This document shows positions 8,309 to 19,660 of a stretch of DNA of 64,000 bases, piece by piece (position 1 is the stretch's first letter; the number at the start of each line of letters is the position of its first letter). The DNA is from Paracidovorax cattleyae. GTDB lineage: Bacteria > Pseudomonadota > Gammaproteobacteria > Burkholderiales > Burkholderiaceae_C. The translations under genes and the position numbers were made by a program. Below the pieces are notes generated by a model. It was not told where the DNA came from and searched no databases. It saw only the letters and a program-made list of their open reading frames with translations. Where the stretch lies: contig NZ_FNJL01000001.1 in the NCBI RefSeq assembly GCF_900104515.1, forward strand, positions 124,001-188,000, given 5' to 3'.

Positions 8309-8432
8309 GGGGAGCAATCTCAACAGGTCCGGAAGCAGCCGCTGCCCTTCTCTCCACCGCAGCGCCCGCGTGGTGGCGGAGCGCGATGGAGCGGGGAATC
8401 GGAAACGGCGGCCGGCCTCCGCGAACGGCCGT

Positions 8433-9926
8433 TCAGGTGGCCAGCGCTCGCACCACCGCGTCGGCACACAGTGCCATCAGGCCGCCCGGCACAAGGCCGA
8501 GGACCAGCACGAGGGCGCCGTTCACGGTGAGCACCATGCGCACGTCGAGCGGCGCGGACACGCTGGTGGCCGTCAGCGGTGCATCGAAGTACATCACCTT
8601 CACGACGCGCAGGTAGTAGAACGCGCCGATCAGCGACATCACGACGGCGAACACGGCCAGCGCGATGTACGGGGCCTGGCCGGAAGCCACCAGGGCCTGC
8701 AGCACGGCCAGCTTGGCGTAGAAGCCCACCATCGGGGGGATGCCCGCGAGCGAGAACAGGCAGATGGCCATCACGCCGGCGTAGAGCGGGCTGCGCTGGT
8801 TCAGGCCGGCCAAATCGGAGATCTCTTCGCTCTCGAAGCCTTCGCGCGCCAGCAGCAGGATGATGCCGAAGCTCGCCAGCGTGGTCAGCACGTAGGTCAG
8901 GATGTAGAACATCGCCGAGCTGTAGGCGTTCTCCACCGCGTTCGCATCCACGTTGCCGTTGATGACGCCCGACAGCAGGCCCAGCAGCACGAAGCCCATC
9001 TGCGCGATGGTCGAGTAGGCCAGCATGCGCTTGAGGTTGGTCTGCGCGATGGCCGCCAGGTTGCCCACGAGCAGCGAGCCGATCGCCAGCACGGCCAGCA
9101 TCTGCTGCCAGTCGATGGCCAGCGGCAGCAGGCCGTCCACCAGCAGGCGGATCATGATGGCGAAGGCTGCGAGCTTGGGCGCGCTGCCGATGATGATCGT
9201 CACGGCCGTCGGCGCGCCGTGGTAGACGTCCGGAATCCACATGTGGAACGGCACGGCGCCGATCTTGAACGCGAGGCCGGCCACGACGAACACGAGGCCG
9301 AACACCAGCACCTGGTGGCGGATCTGGCCCGAGTTCACGGCCTTGAACACCTGGCCGATGTCGAGCGAGCCGGTGGCGCCGTACAGCATCGAGAGGCCGT
9401 AGAGCAGGAAGCCGCTGGCCATCGCGCCGAGCACGAAGTACTTCATGGCGGCTTCCGTCGCCGTGGTGTGGTCGCGGCGCAGCGCCACCAGCGCATAGCT
9501 GGAGAGCGTGAGCAGTTCGAGGCCCAGGTAGATCACGAGGAAGTTGTTGCCCGACACCATGACGAACACGCCCAGCAGCATGAACATCGAGAGCGTGAAC
9601 AGCTCACCGCCGCGCAGCATGCCGCGGTCCGCGGCGTAGGGCCGGCCATAGACCAGCGTCACCATCACGGCGATGGTGGCGAAGCACTTGAGCCAGTTGC
9701 CCATGGCGTCGCTCACGACCATGTTGCCGAAGCCGTAGAACGTGTTGCCGCTGCTCGCGTACATGCCCTGCAGCACGGCCACCACGGCCAGGGTGAGCAT
9801 GGTGAGCACGTAGGTGCCGGTGCGACGGGGGCTCGTCACGCCCAGGTCCACCAGGGCGATCACGCAGGCCATTACCAGGAGCACGATCTCCGGGTACACC
9901 GCCAGCCAGCTGATGTTGTCAATCAT
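8433..9926 (-). CDS. nuoN: NADH-quinone oxidoreductase subunit N
   Basis: A 497-residue polytopic membrane protein, one of the three antiporter-like proton-pumping subunits of complex I (NuoL/M/N). It shows the family core around residues 120-330, including the conserved lysines within hydrophobic helices, and the segment [21 protein letters not shown]. It starts [18 protein letters not shown], 24 bases after nuoM. It is the last subunit gene of the nuoA-N operon; DUF2818 follows. Confidence 0.96.
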   Translation of the reverse strand: MIDNISWLAVYPEIVLLVMACVIALVDLGVTSPRRTGTYVLTMLTLAVVAVLQGMYASSGNTFYGFGNMVVSDAMGNWLKCFATIAVMVTLVYGRPYAADRGMLRGGELFTLSMFMLLGVFVMVSGNNFLVIYLGLELLTLSSYALVALRRDHTTATEAAMKYFVLGAMASGFLLYGLSMLYGATGSLDIGQVFKAVNSGQIRHQVLVFGLVFVVAGLAFKIGAVPFHMWIPDVYHGAPTAVTIIIGSAPKLAAFAIMIRLLVDGLLPLAIDWQQMLAVLAIGSLLVGNLAAIAQTNLKRMLAYSTIAQMGFVLLGLLSGVINGNVDANAVENAYSSAMFYILTYVLTTLASFGIILLLAREGFESEEISDLAGLNQRSPLYAGVMAICLFSLAGIPPMVGFYAKLAVLQALVASGQAPYIALAVFAVVMSLIGAFYYLRVVKVMYFDAPLTATSVSAPLDVRMVLTVNGALVLVLGLVPGGLMALCADAVVRALAT

Positions 9927-9950
9927 CTCGGTCTCTCGTTGTCAGTCGGT

Positions 9951-11426
9951 TCAATGGAGCTTGGTCTGCGCCACGTGCTTGAGCAGTTCGGCCACCGACA
10001 CGTCCATCACGTCGGTGAAGGGGCGCGGGTACAGGCCCATGTAGAGCACGGCCACGGCCAGCACGCCCAGCACCAGGAATTCGCGGGCGCTGATGTCCAG
10101 CAGGCCGCGCACGTTGTCGTTGGCCACGGGGCCGAGATAGACGCGCTTGAACATCCACAGCGTGTAGGCAGCGCCGAAGATCAGCGCGGTGGCTGCCAAC
10201 AGGCCGATCCAGAAGTTCGCCTTCACGGCGCCCAGGATCACCATCCACTCGCCGACGAAGCCGGCCGTGCCCGGAAGGCCGCAGTTGGCCATCGCGAACA
10301 GCAGCGCGAACGCCGCGAACTTGGGCATGGTGTTGACCACGCCGCCGTAGGCAGCGATCTCCCGCGAGTGGACGCGGTCGTACAGCACGCCGATCGAGAG
10401 GAACATCGCGCCCGACACGAAGCCGTGGGCGATCATCTGCACCAGGCCGCCCGAGACGCCCAGGTCGTTGAAGATGAAGAAGCCCAGCGTCACGAAGCCC
10501 ATGTGCGCCACGGACGAATACGCCACCAGCTTCTTCATGTCCTTCTGCACCATGGCCACGAGGCCCACGTAGATCACCGCCACCAGCGACAGCGCGATCA
10601 TCAGCCATGCCCAGTGGCGCGCCGCGTCGGGAGCAATGGGCATCGAGAAGCGCAGGAAGCCGTAGGCACCCAGCTTCAGCATGATGGCCGCCAGCACGGC
10701 GGATCCGCCCGTGGGCGCTTCCACGTGCACGTCGGGCAGCCAGGTGTGCACCGGCCACATCGGCACCTTCACGGCGAAGGCCGCGAAGAAGGCGAAGAAC
10801 AGCAGCGTCTGCGCGCGGGCCGACAGCGGCAGCTGGTGCCAGGTGGCGATGTCGAAGCTGCCACCGGACTGGTTGTACAGGTACACCAGCGCGATCAGCA
10901 TCAGCAGCGAACCGAGCAGCGTGTAGAGGAAGAACTTGAACGCCGCGTAGATCTTGTTCGGACCGCCCCAGATGCCGATGATGAGGTACATCGGGATCAG
11001 CGTGGCTTCGAAGAACACGTAGAACAGCAGGCCGTCGAGGGCGCTGAACACGCCGATCATGAGGCCCGAGAGGATCAGGAACGCGCCCATGTACTGGTTC
11101 ACGCGCTCGGTGATCGACTCCCACGACGCGATCACCACGATCACCGTGATGAAGGCCGTCAGCGGCACGAACCAGAACGAGATGCCGTCCAGACCCAGGT
11201 GGTAGTGCACGTTGAAGCGCTCGATCCAGAGCAGCTTCTCGACGAACTGCGCGGCGGCCGTACCGTTGTCGAAGCCGCTGAAGAGCGGCAGCGTCACGGC
11301 GAGGCCGATCAGCGCGCCGACCAGCGCGATCCAGCGAACGGCACGCGCCTGATCGTCGCGTCCGAAGGCCAGCAGCAGGGCACCGAAGGCGATCGGCGTC
11401 CAGATGGCAAGACTCAACAAACCCAT
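9951..11426 (-). CDS. nuoM: NADH-quinone oxidoreductase subunit M
   Basis: A 491-residue antiporter-like subunit of the complex I membrane arm, mostly transmembrane helices. It carries the diagnostic stretch AFAVKVPMWPVHTWLPDVHVEAPT, and a discontinuous-helix region around AYSSVAHMGFVTLG. Proton translocation across the inner membrane is coupled to NADH oxidation by the peripheral arm. Its start lies 13 bases after the nuoL stop, indicating coupled expression. Confidence 0.97.
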   Translation of the reverse strand: MGLLSLAIWTPIAFGALLLAFGRDDQARAVRWIALVGALIGLAVTLPLFSGFDNGTAAAQFVEKLLWIERFNVHYHLGLDGISFWFVPLTAFITVIVVIASWESITERVNQYMGAFLILSGLMIGVFSALDGLLFYVFFEATLIPMYLIIGIWGGPNKIYAAFKFFLYTLLGSLLMLIALVYLYNQSGGSFDIATWHQLPLSARAQTLLFFAFFAAFAVKVPMWPVHTWLPDVHVEAPTGGSAVLAAIMLKLGAYGFLRFSMPIAPDAARHWAWLMIALSLVAVIYVGLVAMVQKDMKKLVAYSSVAHMGFVTLGFFIFNDLGVSGGLVQMIAHGFVSGAMFLSIGVLYDRVHSREIAAYGGVVNTMPKFAAFALLFAMANCGLPGTAGFVGEWMVILGAVKANFWIGLLAATALIFGAAYTLWMFKRVYLGPVANDNVRGLLDISAREFLVLGVLAVAVLYMGLYPRPFTDVMDVSVAELLKHVAQTKLH

Positions 11427-11439
11427 TTTTCTTCTTCCT

Positions 11440-13476
11440 CTACTTGTTGAGCCACACGAAGTACGTCATGAGCCCGAACACGCCCAGGATCATGACCAGC
11501 GCATAGTGGTAGATGTAGCCCGACTGCGCCCAGCGCACGACGCCCGCGACCCAGCCCACGATCCTCCAGGAGCCGTTCACCACGGCACCGTCGATCAGGG
11601 CCTGGTCACCGCCCTTCCACAGGCCCGTACCCAGCGCGCGGGCGCCGCGGGCGATGATGTTCTCGTTGATCCAGTCGAGGTAGTACTTGTTCTCGAACAG
11701 GGTGTAGATCGGCATGCAGGCGCGCTTGATCGCGGCGGGCACGGCCGGGTTGACCATGTACATGTAGTAGGAGAGCGCGACGCCGGCCAGTGCCAGCCAG
11801 AACGGCGCCGTCTGCAGGCCGTGCAGGGCCATCGCCACCGGGCCGTGGAACATCTCGGACAGCTCGGCCATCGCGGGGTGCTTGGCGGCATCCACGAAGA
11901 TCACGTCCTTGAAGAAGTCGCCGAACAGCATCGGCTGGATGGCCAGGAAGCCGATCACCACCGAGGGAATGGCCAGCAGAACCAGGGGCACCGTCACCAC
12001 CCAGGGCGACTCGTGCGGCTTGGCGTCGTGCCCATGGCCGTGCCCTTGGTCGTCATGGGCATGGTGGTCGTCGTGGTGCGCATCCGGGTTCTGGTCGTAG
12101 CGCTCCTTGCCGTGGAAGACCAGGAAGTACATGCGGAACGAGTAGAACGCTGTGACGAACACGCCGGCCAGCACGGCGAAGTGCGCGAAGCCTGCGGCGG
12201 GCAGCGTGCTGGCGTGCACGGCCTCGATGATGCTGTCCTTGGAGTAGAAGCCCGAGAACAGCGGCGTGCCGATCAGCGCCAGGGAGCCCAGCAGCGAGGT
12301 GATCCAGGTGATGGGCATGTACTTGCGCACGGCGCCCATCCAGCGGATGTCCTGGTTATGGTGCATGCCCATGATCACCGAGCCCGCTCCGAGGAACAGC
12401 AGCGCTTTGAAGAACGCGTGCGTCATCAGGTGGAACACGGCCACCGAGTAGGCGGAAGCGCCCAGCGCCACGGTCATGTAGCCCAGCTGCGACAGCGTGG
12501 AATAGGCCACCACGCGCTTGATATCGTTCTGGATCATGCCCAGGAAGCCCATGAACAGGGCTGTGATGGCACCGATCACGAGGATGAAGTTGAGGGCCGT
12601 GTCCGACAGCTCGAACAGCGGCGACATGCGCGACACCATGAAGATGCCGGCGGTCACCATGGTGGCCGCGTGGATCAGCGCGGAGATCGGGGTCGGGCCT
12701 TCCATCGAGTCGGGCAGCCACACGTGCAACGGGAACTGCGCGCTCTTGCCCATCGCGCCGATGAACAGGCAGATGCAGATCACGGTGATGAGCATCCAGT
12801 CGGTGCCGGGGAAGCCGATGGTGCCGAGCTCTCCCGACTTGGCGAAGATCTCGCCGTAGTTCAGCGTGCCTGTGTAGGCGGCGATCAGGCCGATGCCCAG
12901 GATGAAGCCGAAGTCACCCACGCGGTTGACCAGGAACGCCTTCATGTTGGCGAAGATGGCCGTGGGCTTGTTGAACCAGAAGCCGATCAGCAGGTACGAC
13001 ACCAGGCCCACCGCCTCCCAGCCGAAGAACAGCTGCAGCAGGTTGTTGCTCATGACCAGCATGAGCATCGAGAACGTGAACAGCGAAATGTACGAGAAGA
13101 AGCGGTTGTAGCCGTCGTCCTCTTCCATGTAGCCGATGGTGTAGATGTGCACCATCAGCGACACGAAGGTCACCACGCACATCATCATGGCGGTGAGCGT
13201 GTCGATGAGGAAGCCGACCTCCATCTTGAGGCCGCCCACCACCATCCAGGTGTAGAGCGTCTCGTTGAAGCGGGCGCCGTCGAGCGCCACGCTCTTGAAC
13301 GTGAGGGCCGAGAGTACGAACGCGACGAACACGCCGAGGATCGTGAGGGTGTGGCTCGCGCGGCGTCCGATGCGGTTGCCGCCGAAGGCCGTGCCGAGGA
13401 TGCCGGCGAGCGCGGAGCCCGCCAGCGGCGCCAGCGGCACCGCGAGGAGCGTCGAAGCTGAGAGGGTTTGACTCAT
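11440..13476 (-). CDS. nuoL: NADH-quinone oxidoreductase subunit L, with histidine-rich loop
   Basis: A 678-residue, largest antiporter-like subunit. It has the core motifs AMGKSAQFPLHVWLPDSMEGPTP and HAFFKALLFLGAGSV, then a C-terminal long lateral helix. It is longer than the roughly 610-residue E. coli form. Part of the extra length is a hydrophilic loop at residues 465-490 holding nine histidines and several aspartates (DAHHDDHHAHDDQGHGHGHD), between two hydrophobic segments. Start at 13476; nuoK stops 28 bases earlier on the transcript. Confidence 0.97.
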   Translation of the reverse strand: MSQTLSASTLLAVPLAPLAGSALAGILGTAFGGNRIGRRASHTLTILGVFVAFVLSALTFKSVALDGARFNETLYTWMVVGGLKMEVGFLIDTLTAMMMCVVTFVSLMVHIYTIGYMEEDDGYNRFFSYISLFTFSMLMLVMSNNLLQLFFGWEAVGLVSYLLIGFWFNKPTAIFANMKAFLVNRVGDFGFILGIGLIAAYTGTLNYGEIFAKSGELGTIGFPGTDWMLITVICICLFIGAMGKSAQFPLHVWLPDSMEGPTPISALIHAATMVTAGIFMVSRMSPLFELSDTALNFILVIGAITALFMGFLGMIQNDIKRVVAYSTLSQLGYMTVALGASAYSVAVFHLMTHAFFKALLFLGAGSVIMGMHHNQDIRWMGAVRKYMPITWITSLLGSLALIGTPLFSGFYSKDSIIEAVHASTLPAAGFAHFAVLAGVFVTAFYSFRMYFLVFHGKERYDQNPDAHHDDHHAHDDQGHGHGHDAKPHESPWVVTVPLVLLAIPSVVIGFLAIQPMLFGDFFKDVIFVDAAKHPAMAELSEMFHGPVAMALHGLQTAPFWLALAGVALSYYMYMVNPAVPAAIKRACMPIYTLFENKYYLDWINENIIARGARALGTGLWKGGDQALIDGAVVNGSWRIVGWVAGVVRWAQSGYIYHYALVMILGVFGLMTYFVWLNK

Positions 13477-13504
13477 TCTTGAGGACCTTGCAAGTACCGG
13501 CGGA

Positions 13505-13813
13505 TCAGCCCTTGAGGGTGTTGAGATCTTCCGCGTCGATGCTGGACTTGTTGCGGAACAGCAGCACCAGGATCGCGAGGCCGATGGCGGATTCGGCCGC
13601 GGCCACCGTCAGGATGAAGAACACGAACACCTGCCCGTGCATGTCGCCCAGGTAGTGGGAGAACGCGACGAAGTTCATGTTCACGGCCAGGAGCATCAGC
13701 TCGATGGCCATGAGCAGGACGATGAGGTTCTTGCGGTTCAGGAAGATGCCGATCACCGACAGCGCGAACAGCATCGCGCCCAGCGACAGGAAATGGCCAA
13801 GGGTCAACGTCAT
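13505..13813 (-). CDS. nuoK: NADH-quinone oxidoreductase subunit K
   Basis: A 102-residue membrane subunit with three helices, the normal size. It contains the conserved glutamates in [15 protein letters not shown] and [17 protein letters not shown], which belong to the proton path between the quinone site and the antiporter-like subunits. Its ATG overlaps the nuoJ stop by four bases (ATGA), so the two should be translationally coupled. Confidence 0.97.
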   Translation of the reverse strand: MTLTLGHFLSLGAMLFALSVIGIFLNRKNLIVLLMAIELMLLAVNMNFVAFSHYLGDMHGQVFVFFILTVAAAESAIGLAILVLLFRNKSSIDAEDLNTLKG

Positions 13814-14478
13814 GCCTTTTTCTCCTCGGCGGCTGCGGGTGCTGCCGCTTCTTCCGCGGGCTTCTGTGTCGCGGCGACCTTCACCAGCGCGACACGGTCG
13901 GCGGCACGCACGCGCACCTGCTCCGAGACCTTGGTCACCTTGGTGTCCTTGCGCTGGCGCAGGGTCAGGGCGATGGCGGCGATCATCGCCACCAGCAGGA
14001 TCACCGCGGCAATTTCCACCGGGTACAGGTATTCGGTGTAGAGCAGCTTGCCCAGCGCCTTGGTGTTGGAGTACTGCACCAAGTTGCCGGCCGCGTCCAC
14101 CATGGCCGGCACGGCCTTGGGTTCGTCCATGCCACGGAAGCCGCCCATCAGCACTGCCGCCATTTCGAGCGCGATCAGCGCGCCGATGAAGGCCGCGAGC
14201 GGGAAGTGCCGCCAGAAGCCCTGCCGAACGGTGTCGATGTGGATGTCCAGCATCATCACCACGAACAGGAACAGCACCATCACGGCGCCCAGGTACACCA
14301 GCACGAGCGCGATGGCCAGGAACTCCGCCTTCAGCAGCAGCCAGATGGCGGCGGCCTGCGAGAACGCGAGGATCAGATGGAGCACCGCATGCACGGGGTT
14401 GCGCGCGGTGATGACCCGGAAGGCTGCATACAGCAGCACGACCGAGAACAGATAGAAGAAACCAGTCTTGGCGTCCAT
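13810..14478 (-). CDS. nuoJ: NADH-quinone oxidoreductase subunit J
   Basis: A 222-residue membrane subunit with about five helices in the first 165 residues. These include [20 protein letters not shown] and [19 protein letters not shown], the latter holding the pi-bulge type helix of complex I. The C-terminal 50 residues are a hydrophilic tail ending in an alanine/glutamate-rich run ([14 protein letters not shown]), unlikely to be structural. It overlaps nuoK by four bases and follows nuoI after 38 bases. Confidence 0.96.
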   Translation of the reverse strand: MDAKTGFFYLFSVVLLYAAFRVITARNPVHAVLHLILAFSQAAAIWLLLKAEFLAIALVLVYLGAVMVLFLFVVMMLDIHIDTVRQGFWRHFPLAAFIGALIALEMAAVLMGGFRGMDEPKAVPAMVDAAGNLVQYSNTKALGKLLYTEYLYPVEIAAVILLVAMIAAIALTLRQRKDTKVTKVSEQVRVRAADRVALVKVAATQKPAEEAAAPAAAEEKKA

Positions 14479-14516
14479 GAATCGGATCTTGTGAAAAGTG
14501 GTTCAGGAGCCGCAGG

Positions 14517-15032
14517 TCAGCGGTACTTGGCGTCGGCCGCCTTGGCGCCGGCGATCTCGGCCTCGTAGCGGTCGCCGACCGCCAGGAGCATGTCCTTGGT
14601 GAAGTACAGATCGCCCCGCTTCTCGCCGTGGTATTCCAGGATCTGCGTTTCGACGATCGAATCGACCGGGCAGCTCTCTTCGCAGAAGCCGCAGAAGATG
14701 CACTTCGTGAGGTCGATGTCGTAGCGCGTCGTGCGGCGCGAGCCGTCGGCCCGCACGTCCGACTCGATCGTGATCGCGAGCGCCGGGCAGACGGCCTCGC
14801 AGAGCTTGCAGGCGATGCAGCGCTCCTCGCCGTTCTCGTAGCGGCGCAGCGCGTGCAGCCCGCGGAAGCGCGGCGACAGCGGAGTCTTCTCTTCGGGGAA
14901 CTGCACCGTCACCTTGCGGCGGAACGCGTAGCGGCCGGTCAGGGCCATGCCCTTGACCAGTTCCACGAGCATGAAGCTCTTGAAAAAGTCCTTGAAGGAA
15001 AAAGATGTCGTAGCAGCAGCAACAGCAGCCAT
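14517..15032 (-). CDS. nuoI: NADH-quinone oxidoreductase subunit I (two 4Fe-4S clusters)
   Basis: A 171-residue ferredoxin-like subunit carrying clusters N6a and N6b. Two CxxCxxCxxxCP motifs are visible: [12 protein letters not shown] and [12 protein letters not shown] (about residues 70-125). It passes electrons toward NuoB. The first 20 residues are alanine- and phenylalanine-rich. It lies between nuoH (15-base gap) and nuoJ. Confidence 0.97.
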   Translation of the reverse strand: MAAVAAATTSFSFKDFFKSFMLVELVKGMALTGRYAFRRKVTVQFPEEKTPLSPRFRGLHALRRYENGEERCIACKLCEAVCPALAITIESDVRADGSRRTTRYDIDLTKCIFCGFCEESCPVDSIVETQILEYHGEKRGDLYFTKDMLLAVGDRYEAEIAGAKAADAKYR

Positions 15033-15047
15033 GATGTCGTGTCCCGC

Positions 15048-16124
15048 TTATTTCCAGATGTTCCAGGGCGACAGCAGCCATCCGCCCACGATCAGCAGCC
15101 ACACCAGGGTGACCGGAATGAAGATCTTCCAACCCAGGCGCATGATCTGGTCGTAACGGAAGCGCGGGAAGGTCGCGCGGATCCAGATGAACATGGACAC
15201 CACGAGGAAGGTCTTGAGGCCCAGCCAGATCCAGCCCGGGATGAAGTCCAGGGCCGCCACCGGCGACAGCCAGCCGCCCAGGAACATGGTCACGCCCAGG
15301 ATGGACACGAGCCACATGCTGGCGTACTCGGCCAGAAAGAAGATCGCGAAGCCCATGCCCGAGTATTCGACCATGTGGCCGGCCACGATTTCCGCCTCGC
15401 CTTCCACCACGTCGAACGGGTGGCGGTTGGTCTCGGCAACGCCCGAGATCAGGTAGACGACGAAGATCGGCAGCAGCGGCAGCCAGTTCCACGACAGGAA
15501 GGACAGGCCGGCGTTCGCCATCGTGCCCTGCCCCTGGCTCAGCACGATCTGCGTGAGGTTCATGCTGCCCGAGACCATGATGACCACCAGGAAGCAGAAG
15601 CCCATGGCGATCTCGTAGCTCACCATCTGGGCCGATGCGCGCAGCGCGCCCAGGAAGGCGTACTTCGAGTTCGAGGCCCAGCCGGCAATGATCACACCGT
15701 ACACCTCGATCGAGGTGATCGCCATGATCAGCAGCAGGCCGGCGTTCACATTGGCCAGCGCCACGTCGGGACCGAAGGGAATCGCCACCCAGGCCGCGAG
15801 CGCGGGCATGATGGCCATCACCGGGCCCAGCACGAACAGGCCCTTACTGGCCGCCGCAGGCTGGATGATTTCCTTGGTGAGCAGCTTCAGGCCGTCGGCC
15901 AGCGGCTGCAGCAGGCCGAACGGACCCACTCGGTTGGGGCCGTGGCGCACCTGCATGAAGCCCAGCAGCTTGCGCTCCCAGAGCGTAAGGTAGGCCACCG
16001 CGCCCATGAGCGGCGCCACGATGGCGACGATCTTGAGCAGATTCCAGAGCACGGGCCACACGGCGCCCGTCCACCAGGACTGGGCGACGAGGTTCAGCCC
16101 GCCGTTGTAGAGCGCGTCGATCAT
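15048..16124 (-). CDS. nuoH: NADH-quinone oxidoreductase subunit H
   Basis: A 358-residue membrane subunit that forms the quinone-binding chamber and links the peripheral arm to the membrane arm. It includes [42 protein letters not shown] and further conserved charged loops. The ATG at 16124 overlaps the nuoG stop by four bases; the longer open frame upstream is antisense-like shadow within nuoG. Length is slightly above the 325 of E. coli and typical of Burkholderiales. Confidence 0.97.
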   Translation of the reverse strand: MIDALYNGGLNLVAQSWWTGAVWPVLWNLLKIVAIVAPLMGAVAYLTLWERKLLGFMQVRHGPNRVGPFGLLQPLADGLKLLTKEIIQPAAASKGLFVLGPVMAIMPALAAWVAIPFGPDVALANVNAGLLLIMAITSIEVYGVIIAGWASNSKYAFLGALRASAQMVSYEIAMGFCFLVVIMVSGSMNLTQIVLSQGQGTMANAGLSFLSWNWLPLLPIFVVYLISGVAETNRHPFDVVEGEAEIVAGHMVEYSGMGFAIFFLAEYASMWLVSILGVTMFLGGWLSPVAALDFIPGWIWLGLKTFLVVSMFIWIRATFPRFRYDQIMRLGWKIFIPVTLVWLLIVGGWLLSPWNIWK

Positions 16125-18286
16125 GCTGCGGCTCCTTCCACGGCGACGGTGGCGGCTGTGGCAGCCTGGCGACCATCGGCCGTCAGCTGCAGCGAGGGCG
16201 CACGGCGCACGAGGCTGTCGAGCTGGTAGATGGCGGCGACCACGGGCTCCGGCGCACCGGACGCGATGGCCGGCACGGCGGCTGCCGCGGACGTCGTGTT
16301 GGACAGGCGGGCGGCCGGCACGTGCGTCGGCAGTTCGGCGCCGGTGGCTCCCACGGCGTGGGCCAGCACTTCCTGCGAGGTCTCGAAGCCGATGCCCTGC
16401 ACGCCCAGCAGGTTGCCGAGCACGCGCAGCACTTTCCAGGCCGGACGGGCGTCGCCCAGCGGCTTGACCACGGCGTGGAAACCCTGCAGTCGGCCTTCGG
16501 CATTCACGAAGCTGCCGGAGGTTTCGGTGAACGGGGCGATGGGCAGCAGCACGTCGCTGAATTCCAGGTTGGTCTTGAACGGGCTCAGCGTCACGACCAT
16601 CTCGGCCTGCGCGAGCGCCTCTGCGGCGCGCGCGCCCGCAGCGGAATCGTGCACCGGCTCGGTACCCAGCAGCAGCGCGGCCTTCAGGCCGCCGGCCAGC
16701 ATGCGGCCCGCATCGAGCCCGCCCTGCCGGGGTTGTGCGCCCACGAACTGCGCGCCGACGGTGTTGGCGGCTTCGGTCAGGTAGCCGACCATGGCGCCGG
16801 TCTGCGCGCCGATCCACTGGGCCAGCGCCAGCAGCGACGAGGCCTGGGCATGGTGCGCCGCGGCATTGCCGAGCAGCACGGCACGGCCTTCGCCGGACGC
16901 GAGCGAACGTGCCACGGCCAGCGCCGCATCGGTCACCCGGCCGGAGGCCACGGGCGCAGCCACGCCACGCTCCCGGGCCACGGCGGCAGCGATGTCGGCC
17001 AGCGCAGCGGCCCACTCGCCGGCAGGCGCCACGATGGATTGCGCCATCGGCATGGCCCAGTCGCAGGCCACGGCGTTCAGTGCGCTCACCGCGCAGCCCT
17101 TGCGGGCCGCCTGGCGGATGCGCTGCGCGAACAGCGGGTGTTCCTTGCGCAGGTTGGAGCCCACGACCAGCACGGACTGCAGCGTGGACAGCGCCGCGAT
17201 GGGCATGCCCAGCCAGCGGACGCCTTCAGGCGCGGCGAATTCCGCGTTGCGCAGGCGGTAGTCGATGTTGTCGCTGCCCAGGCCGCGCACCAGCAGCGTC
17301 GCGAGGTGCAGCTCTTCCAGCGTGCTGTGCGGGCTGACCAGCGCGCCGATGCTCTGGGCACCGTGCTCGGACTGGATGCCGCGCAGGCCGTTGGCCACGT
17401 ATTCGAGGGCCGTCTGCCAGTCCACTTCCTTCCACTGGCCGCCCTGCTTGAGCATGGGCTTCGTGAGGCGATCGGGGCCGTTCAGTGCTTCGTACGAGAA
17501 GCGGTCGCGGTCGGCGATCCAGCACTCGTTCACATCCTCGTTCTCGAACGGGACGACGCGCATGACCTTGTGGTTCTTCACCTGGACGATCAGGTTGGCA
17601 CCGGTGGAATCATGCGGGCTGACCGACTTGCGGCGCGACAGCTCCCACGTGCGGGCGCTGTAGCGGAACGGCTTGCTCGTGAGCGCACCCACGGGGCAGA
17701 TGTCGATCATGTTGCCCGACAGCTCGGAGTCCACGGTATCGCCCACCACGGTGGTGATCTCGGAATGCTCGCCGCGGTGGATCATGCCCAGTTCCATCAC
17801 GCCGGCCACTTCCTGGCCGAAGCGCACGCAGCGGGTGCAATGGATGCATCGGCTCATCTCCTCCATGGAGATCAGCGGGCCGACGTCCTTGTGGAAGACC
17901 ACGCGCTTTTCTTCCTCGTAGCGCGAGGAGGAACCGCCGTAGCCCACGGCCAGGTCCTGCAGCTGGCACTCGCCACCCTGGTCGCAGATCGGGCAGTCCA
18001 GCGGGTGGTTGATCAGCAGGAATTCCATGACCGACTGCTGGGCCTTGATGGCCTTGTCGCTCTTGGTGCGCACGATCATGCCCTGCGTCACCGGCGTGGC
18101 GCAGGCGGGCATCGGCTTGGGAGCCTTCTCCACGTCCACCAGGCACATGCGGCAGTTGGCGGCGATGGAGAGCTTCTTGTGATAGCAGAAATGAGGGATG
18201 TAGGTGCCCGCCTTCTCGGCCGCATGCATCACCATGCAGCCTTCGGCGACTTCCACCTTCTTCCCGTCGAGTTCGATTTCAACCAT
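16121..18286 (-). CDS. nuoG: NADH-quinone oxidoreductase subunit G
   Basis: A 721-residue peripheral-arm iron-sulfur protein. The N-terminal 220 residues have the [2Fe-2S] ferredoxin pattern ([26 protein letters not shown]), a 4Fe-4S site with histidine ligand ([18 protein letters not shown]) and a second 4Fe-4S site ([17 protein letters not shown]). The remainder is a molybdopterin-oxidoreductase-like domain that is non-catalytic in complex I. It follows nuoF after 15 bases and overlaps nuoH by four. Confidence 0.97.
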   Translation of the reverse strand: MVEIELDGKKVEVAEGCMVMHAAEKAGTYIPHFCYHKKLSIAANCRMCLVDVEKAPKPMPACATPVTQGMIVRTKSDKAIKAQQSVMEFLLINHPLDCPICDQGGECQLQDLAVGYGGSSSRYEEEKRVVFHKDVGPLISMEEMSRCIHCTRCVRFGQEVAGVMELGMIHRGEHSEITTVVGDTVDSELSGNMIDICPVGALTSKPFRYSARTWELSRRKSVSPHDSTGANLIVQVKNHKVMRVVPFENEDVNECWIADRDRFSYEALNGPDRLTKPMLKQGGQWKEVDWQTALEYVANGLRGIQSEHGAQSIGALVSPHSTLEELHLATLLVRGLGSDNIDYRLRNAEFAAPEGVRWLGMPIAALSTLQSVLVVGSNLRKEHPLFAQRIRQAARKGCAVSALNAVACDWAMPMAQSIVAPAGEWAAALADIAAAVARERGVAAPVASGRVTDAALAVARSLASGEGRAVLLGNAAAHHAQASSLLALAQWIGAQTGAMVGYLTEAANTVGAQFVGAQPRQGGLDAGRMLAGGLKAALLLGTEPVHDSAAGARAAEALAQAEMVVTLSPFKTNLEFSDVLLPIAPFTETSGSFVNAEGRLQGFHAVVKPLGDARPAWKVLRVLGNLLGVQGIGFETSQEVLAHAVGATGAELPTHVPAARLSNTTSAAAAVPAIASGAPEPVVAAIYQLDSLVRRAPSLQLTADGRQAATAATVAVEGAAA

Positions 18287-18301
18287 ATGCGTTTCTCGCG
18301 A

Positions 18302-19660
18302 TCAGGCGGAGGCCGGAGCCTGGGGACTCGTCTTGTTGCGGATCAGCGCCTCGAATTCCGGACGGAAGTGCTTGATCATCGCGCGCACCGGTATGGCCGC
18401 CGCGTCGCCCAGGGCGCAGATGGTGCGCCCCTGGATGTTGTCCGCCACCGAATTGAGCAGGTCCAGGTCGCCTTCGCGGCCCTGGCCGTGCTGGATGCGG
18501 TCGATCACGCGCCACATCCAGCCCGTGCCCTCGCGGCAGGGCGTGCACTGGCCGCAGGATTCGTGCGAATAGAAGTACGACAGGCGCAGCAGGCTCTCGA
18601 CCATGCTGCGCGAATCGTCCATGACGATCACGGCGCCGGAGCCCAGCATCGAGCCGGCCTTGGCGATGGAGTCGTAGTCCATCGTGCATTCCATGATGAT
18701 GGACGCCGGCAGCACCGGGGCGGACGAGCCGCCCGGAATCACGGCCTTGAGCTGGCGGCCCTTGCGCACGCCGCCGGCAAGTTCCAGCAGTTTGGCGAAC
18801 GGCGTGCCCATGGGCACTTCGTAGTTGCCGGGCTTTTCCACGTCACCGGACACCGAGAAGATCTTGGTGCCGCCATTGTTCGGCTTGCCGCAGGCCAGGT
18901 AGGCCGCGCCGCCGTTGCGGATGATCCAGGGCACCGCCGCGAAGGTCTCGGTGTTGTTGATCGTGGTGGGCTTGCCGTAGAGGCCGAAGCTGGCCGGGAA
19001 CGGTGGCTTGAAGCGCGGCTGGCCCTTCTTGCCCTCCAGCGATTCGAGCAGCGCAGTTTCCTCGCCGCAGATGTAGGCGCCGAAGCCGTGGGCAGCGTGC
19101 AGCTGGAAGCTGAAGCTGCTGGCCAGGATGTTGTCGCCCAGGTAGCCCGCGGTGCGCGCCTCTTCCAGCGCGGCCTCGAAGCGCTCGTAGGTCTGGAAGA
19201 TCTCGCCGTGGATGTAGTTGTAGCCCACCGAGATGCCCATCGCGAAGGCCGCGATGATCATGCCCTCGATGACGATGTGCGGGTTGAACTGCAGGATGTC
19301 GCGGTCCTTGCAGGTGCCCGGCTCGCCTTCGTCGGAGTTGCAGACGAGGTACTTCTGCCCGGGGAACGAGCGGGGCATGAAGCTCCACTTCAGGCCCGTC
19401 GGGAAGCCCGCACCGCCGCGGCCGCGCAGGCCGGATTCCTTGACGGTGGCGATGACCTGGTCCTGCGTCATCGGCTCGCCGCCGTCGGTGCCCAGTATCT
19501 TGCGCAGGGCCTGGTAGCCGCCGCGCGCCTCGTAGTCCTTGAGGCTCCAGTTCGTGCCGTCGAGGCCCGCGTAGATCTGCGGCTCGATGTGGCGGTCGTG
19601 GAAGCAGGTCTGGACACCCGTGGCCTGGAACTGCGAGAGGATCTGTGCCGCGGTGGTCAT
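18302..19660 (-). CDS. nuoF: NADH-quinone oxidoreductase subunit F (NADH and FMN binding)
   Basis: A 452-residue subunit where NADH is oxidised. It has the NADH/FMN region [36 protein letters not shown], and the N3 4Fe-4S motif [15 protein letters not shown] near residues 360-375. The start at 19660 ([11 protein letters not shown]) overlaps the nuoE stop by four bases and removes a spurious N-terminal extension of the open frame. Confidence 0.97.
   Translation of the reverse strand: MTTAAQILSQFQATGVQTCFHDRHIEPQIYAGLDGTNWSLKDYEARGGYQALRKILGTDGGEPMTQDQVIATVKESGLRGRGGAGFPTGLKWSFMPRSFPGQKYLVCNSDEGEPGTCKDRDILQFNPHIVIEGMIIAAFAMGISVGYNYIHGEIFQTYERFEAALEEARTAGYLGDNILASSFSFQLHAAHGFGAYICGEETALLESLEGKKGQPRFKPPFPASFGLYGKPTTINNTETFAAVPWIIRNGGAAYLACGKPNNGGTKIFSVSGDVEKPGNYEVPMGTPFAKLLELAGGVRKGRQLKAVIPGGSSAPVLPASIIMECTMDYDSIAKAGSMLGSGAVIVMDDSRSMVESLLRLSYFYSHESCGQCTPCREGTGWMWRVIDRIQHGQGREGDLDLLNSVADNIQGRTICALGDAAAIPVRAMIKHFRPEFEALIRNKTSPQAPASA

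Noticed and set aside
8196-11450. A 1084-codon plus-strand open frame opposite nuoN and nuoM
   Set aside because: Antisense shadow with low-complexity His/Gln/Glu-rich translation; the minus-strand nuo genes are clear.
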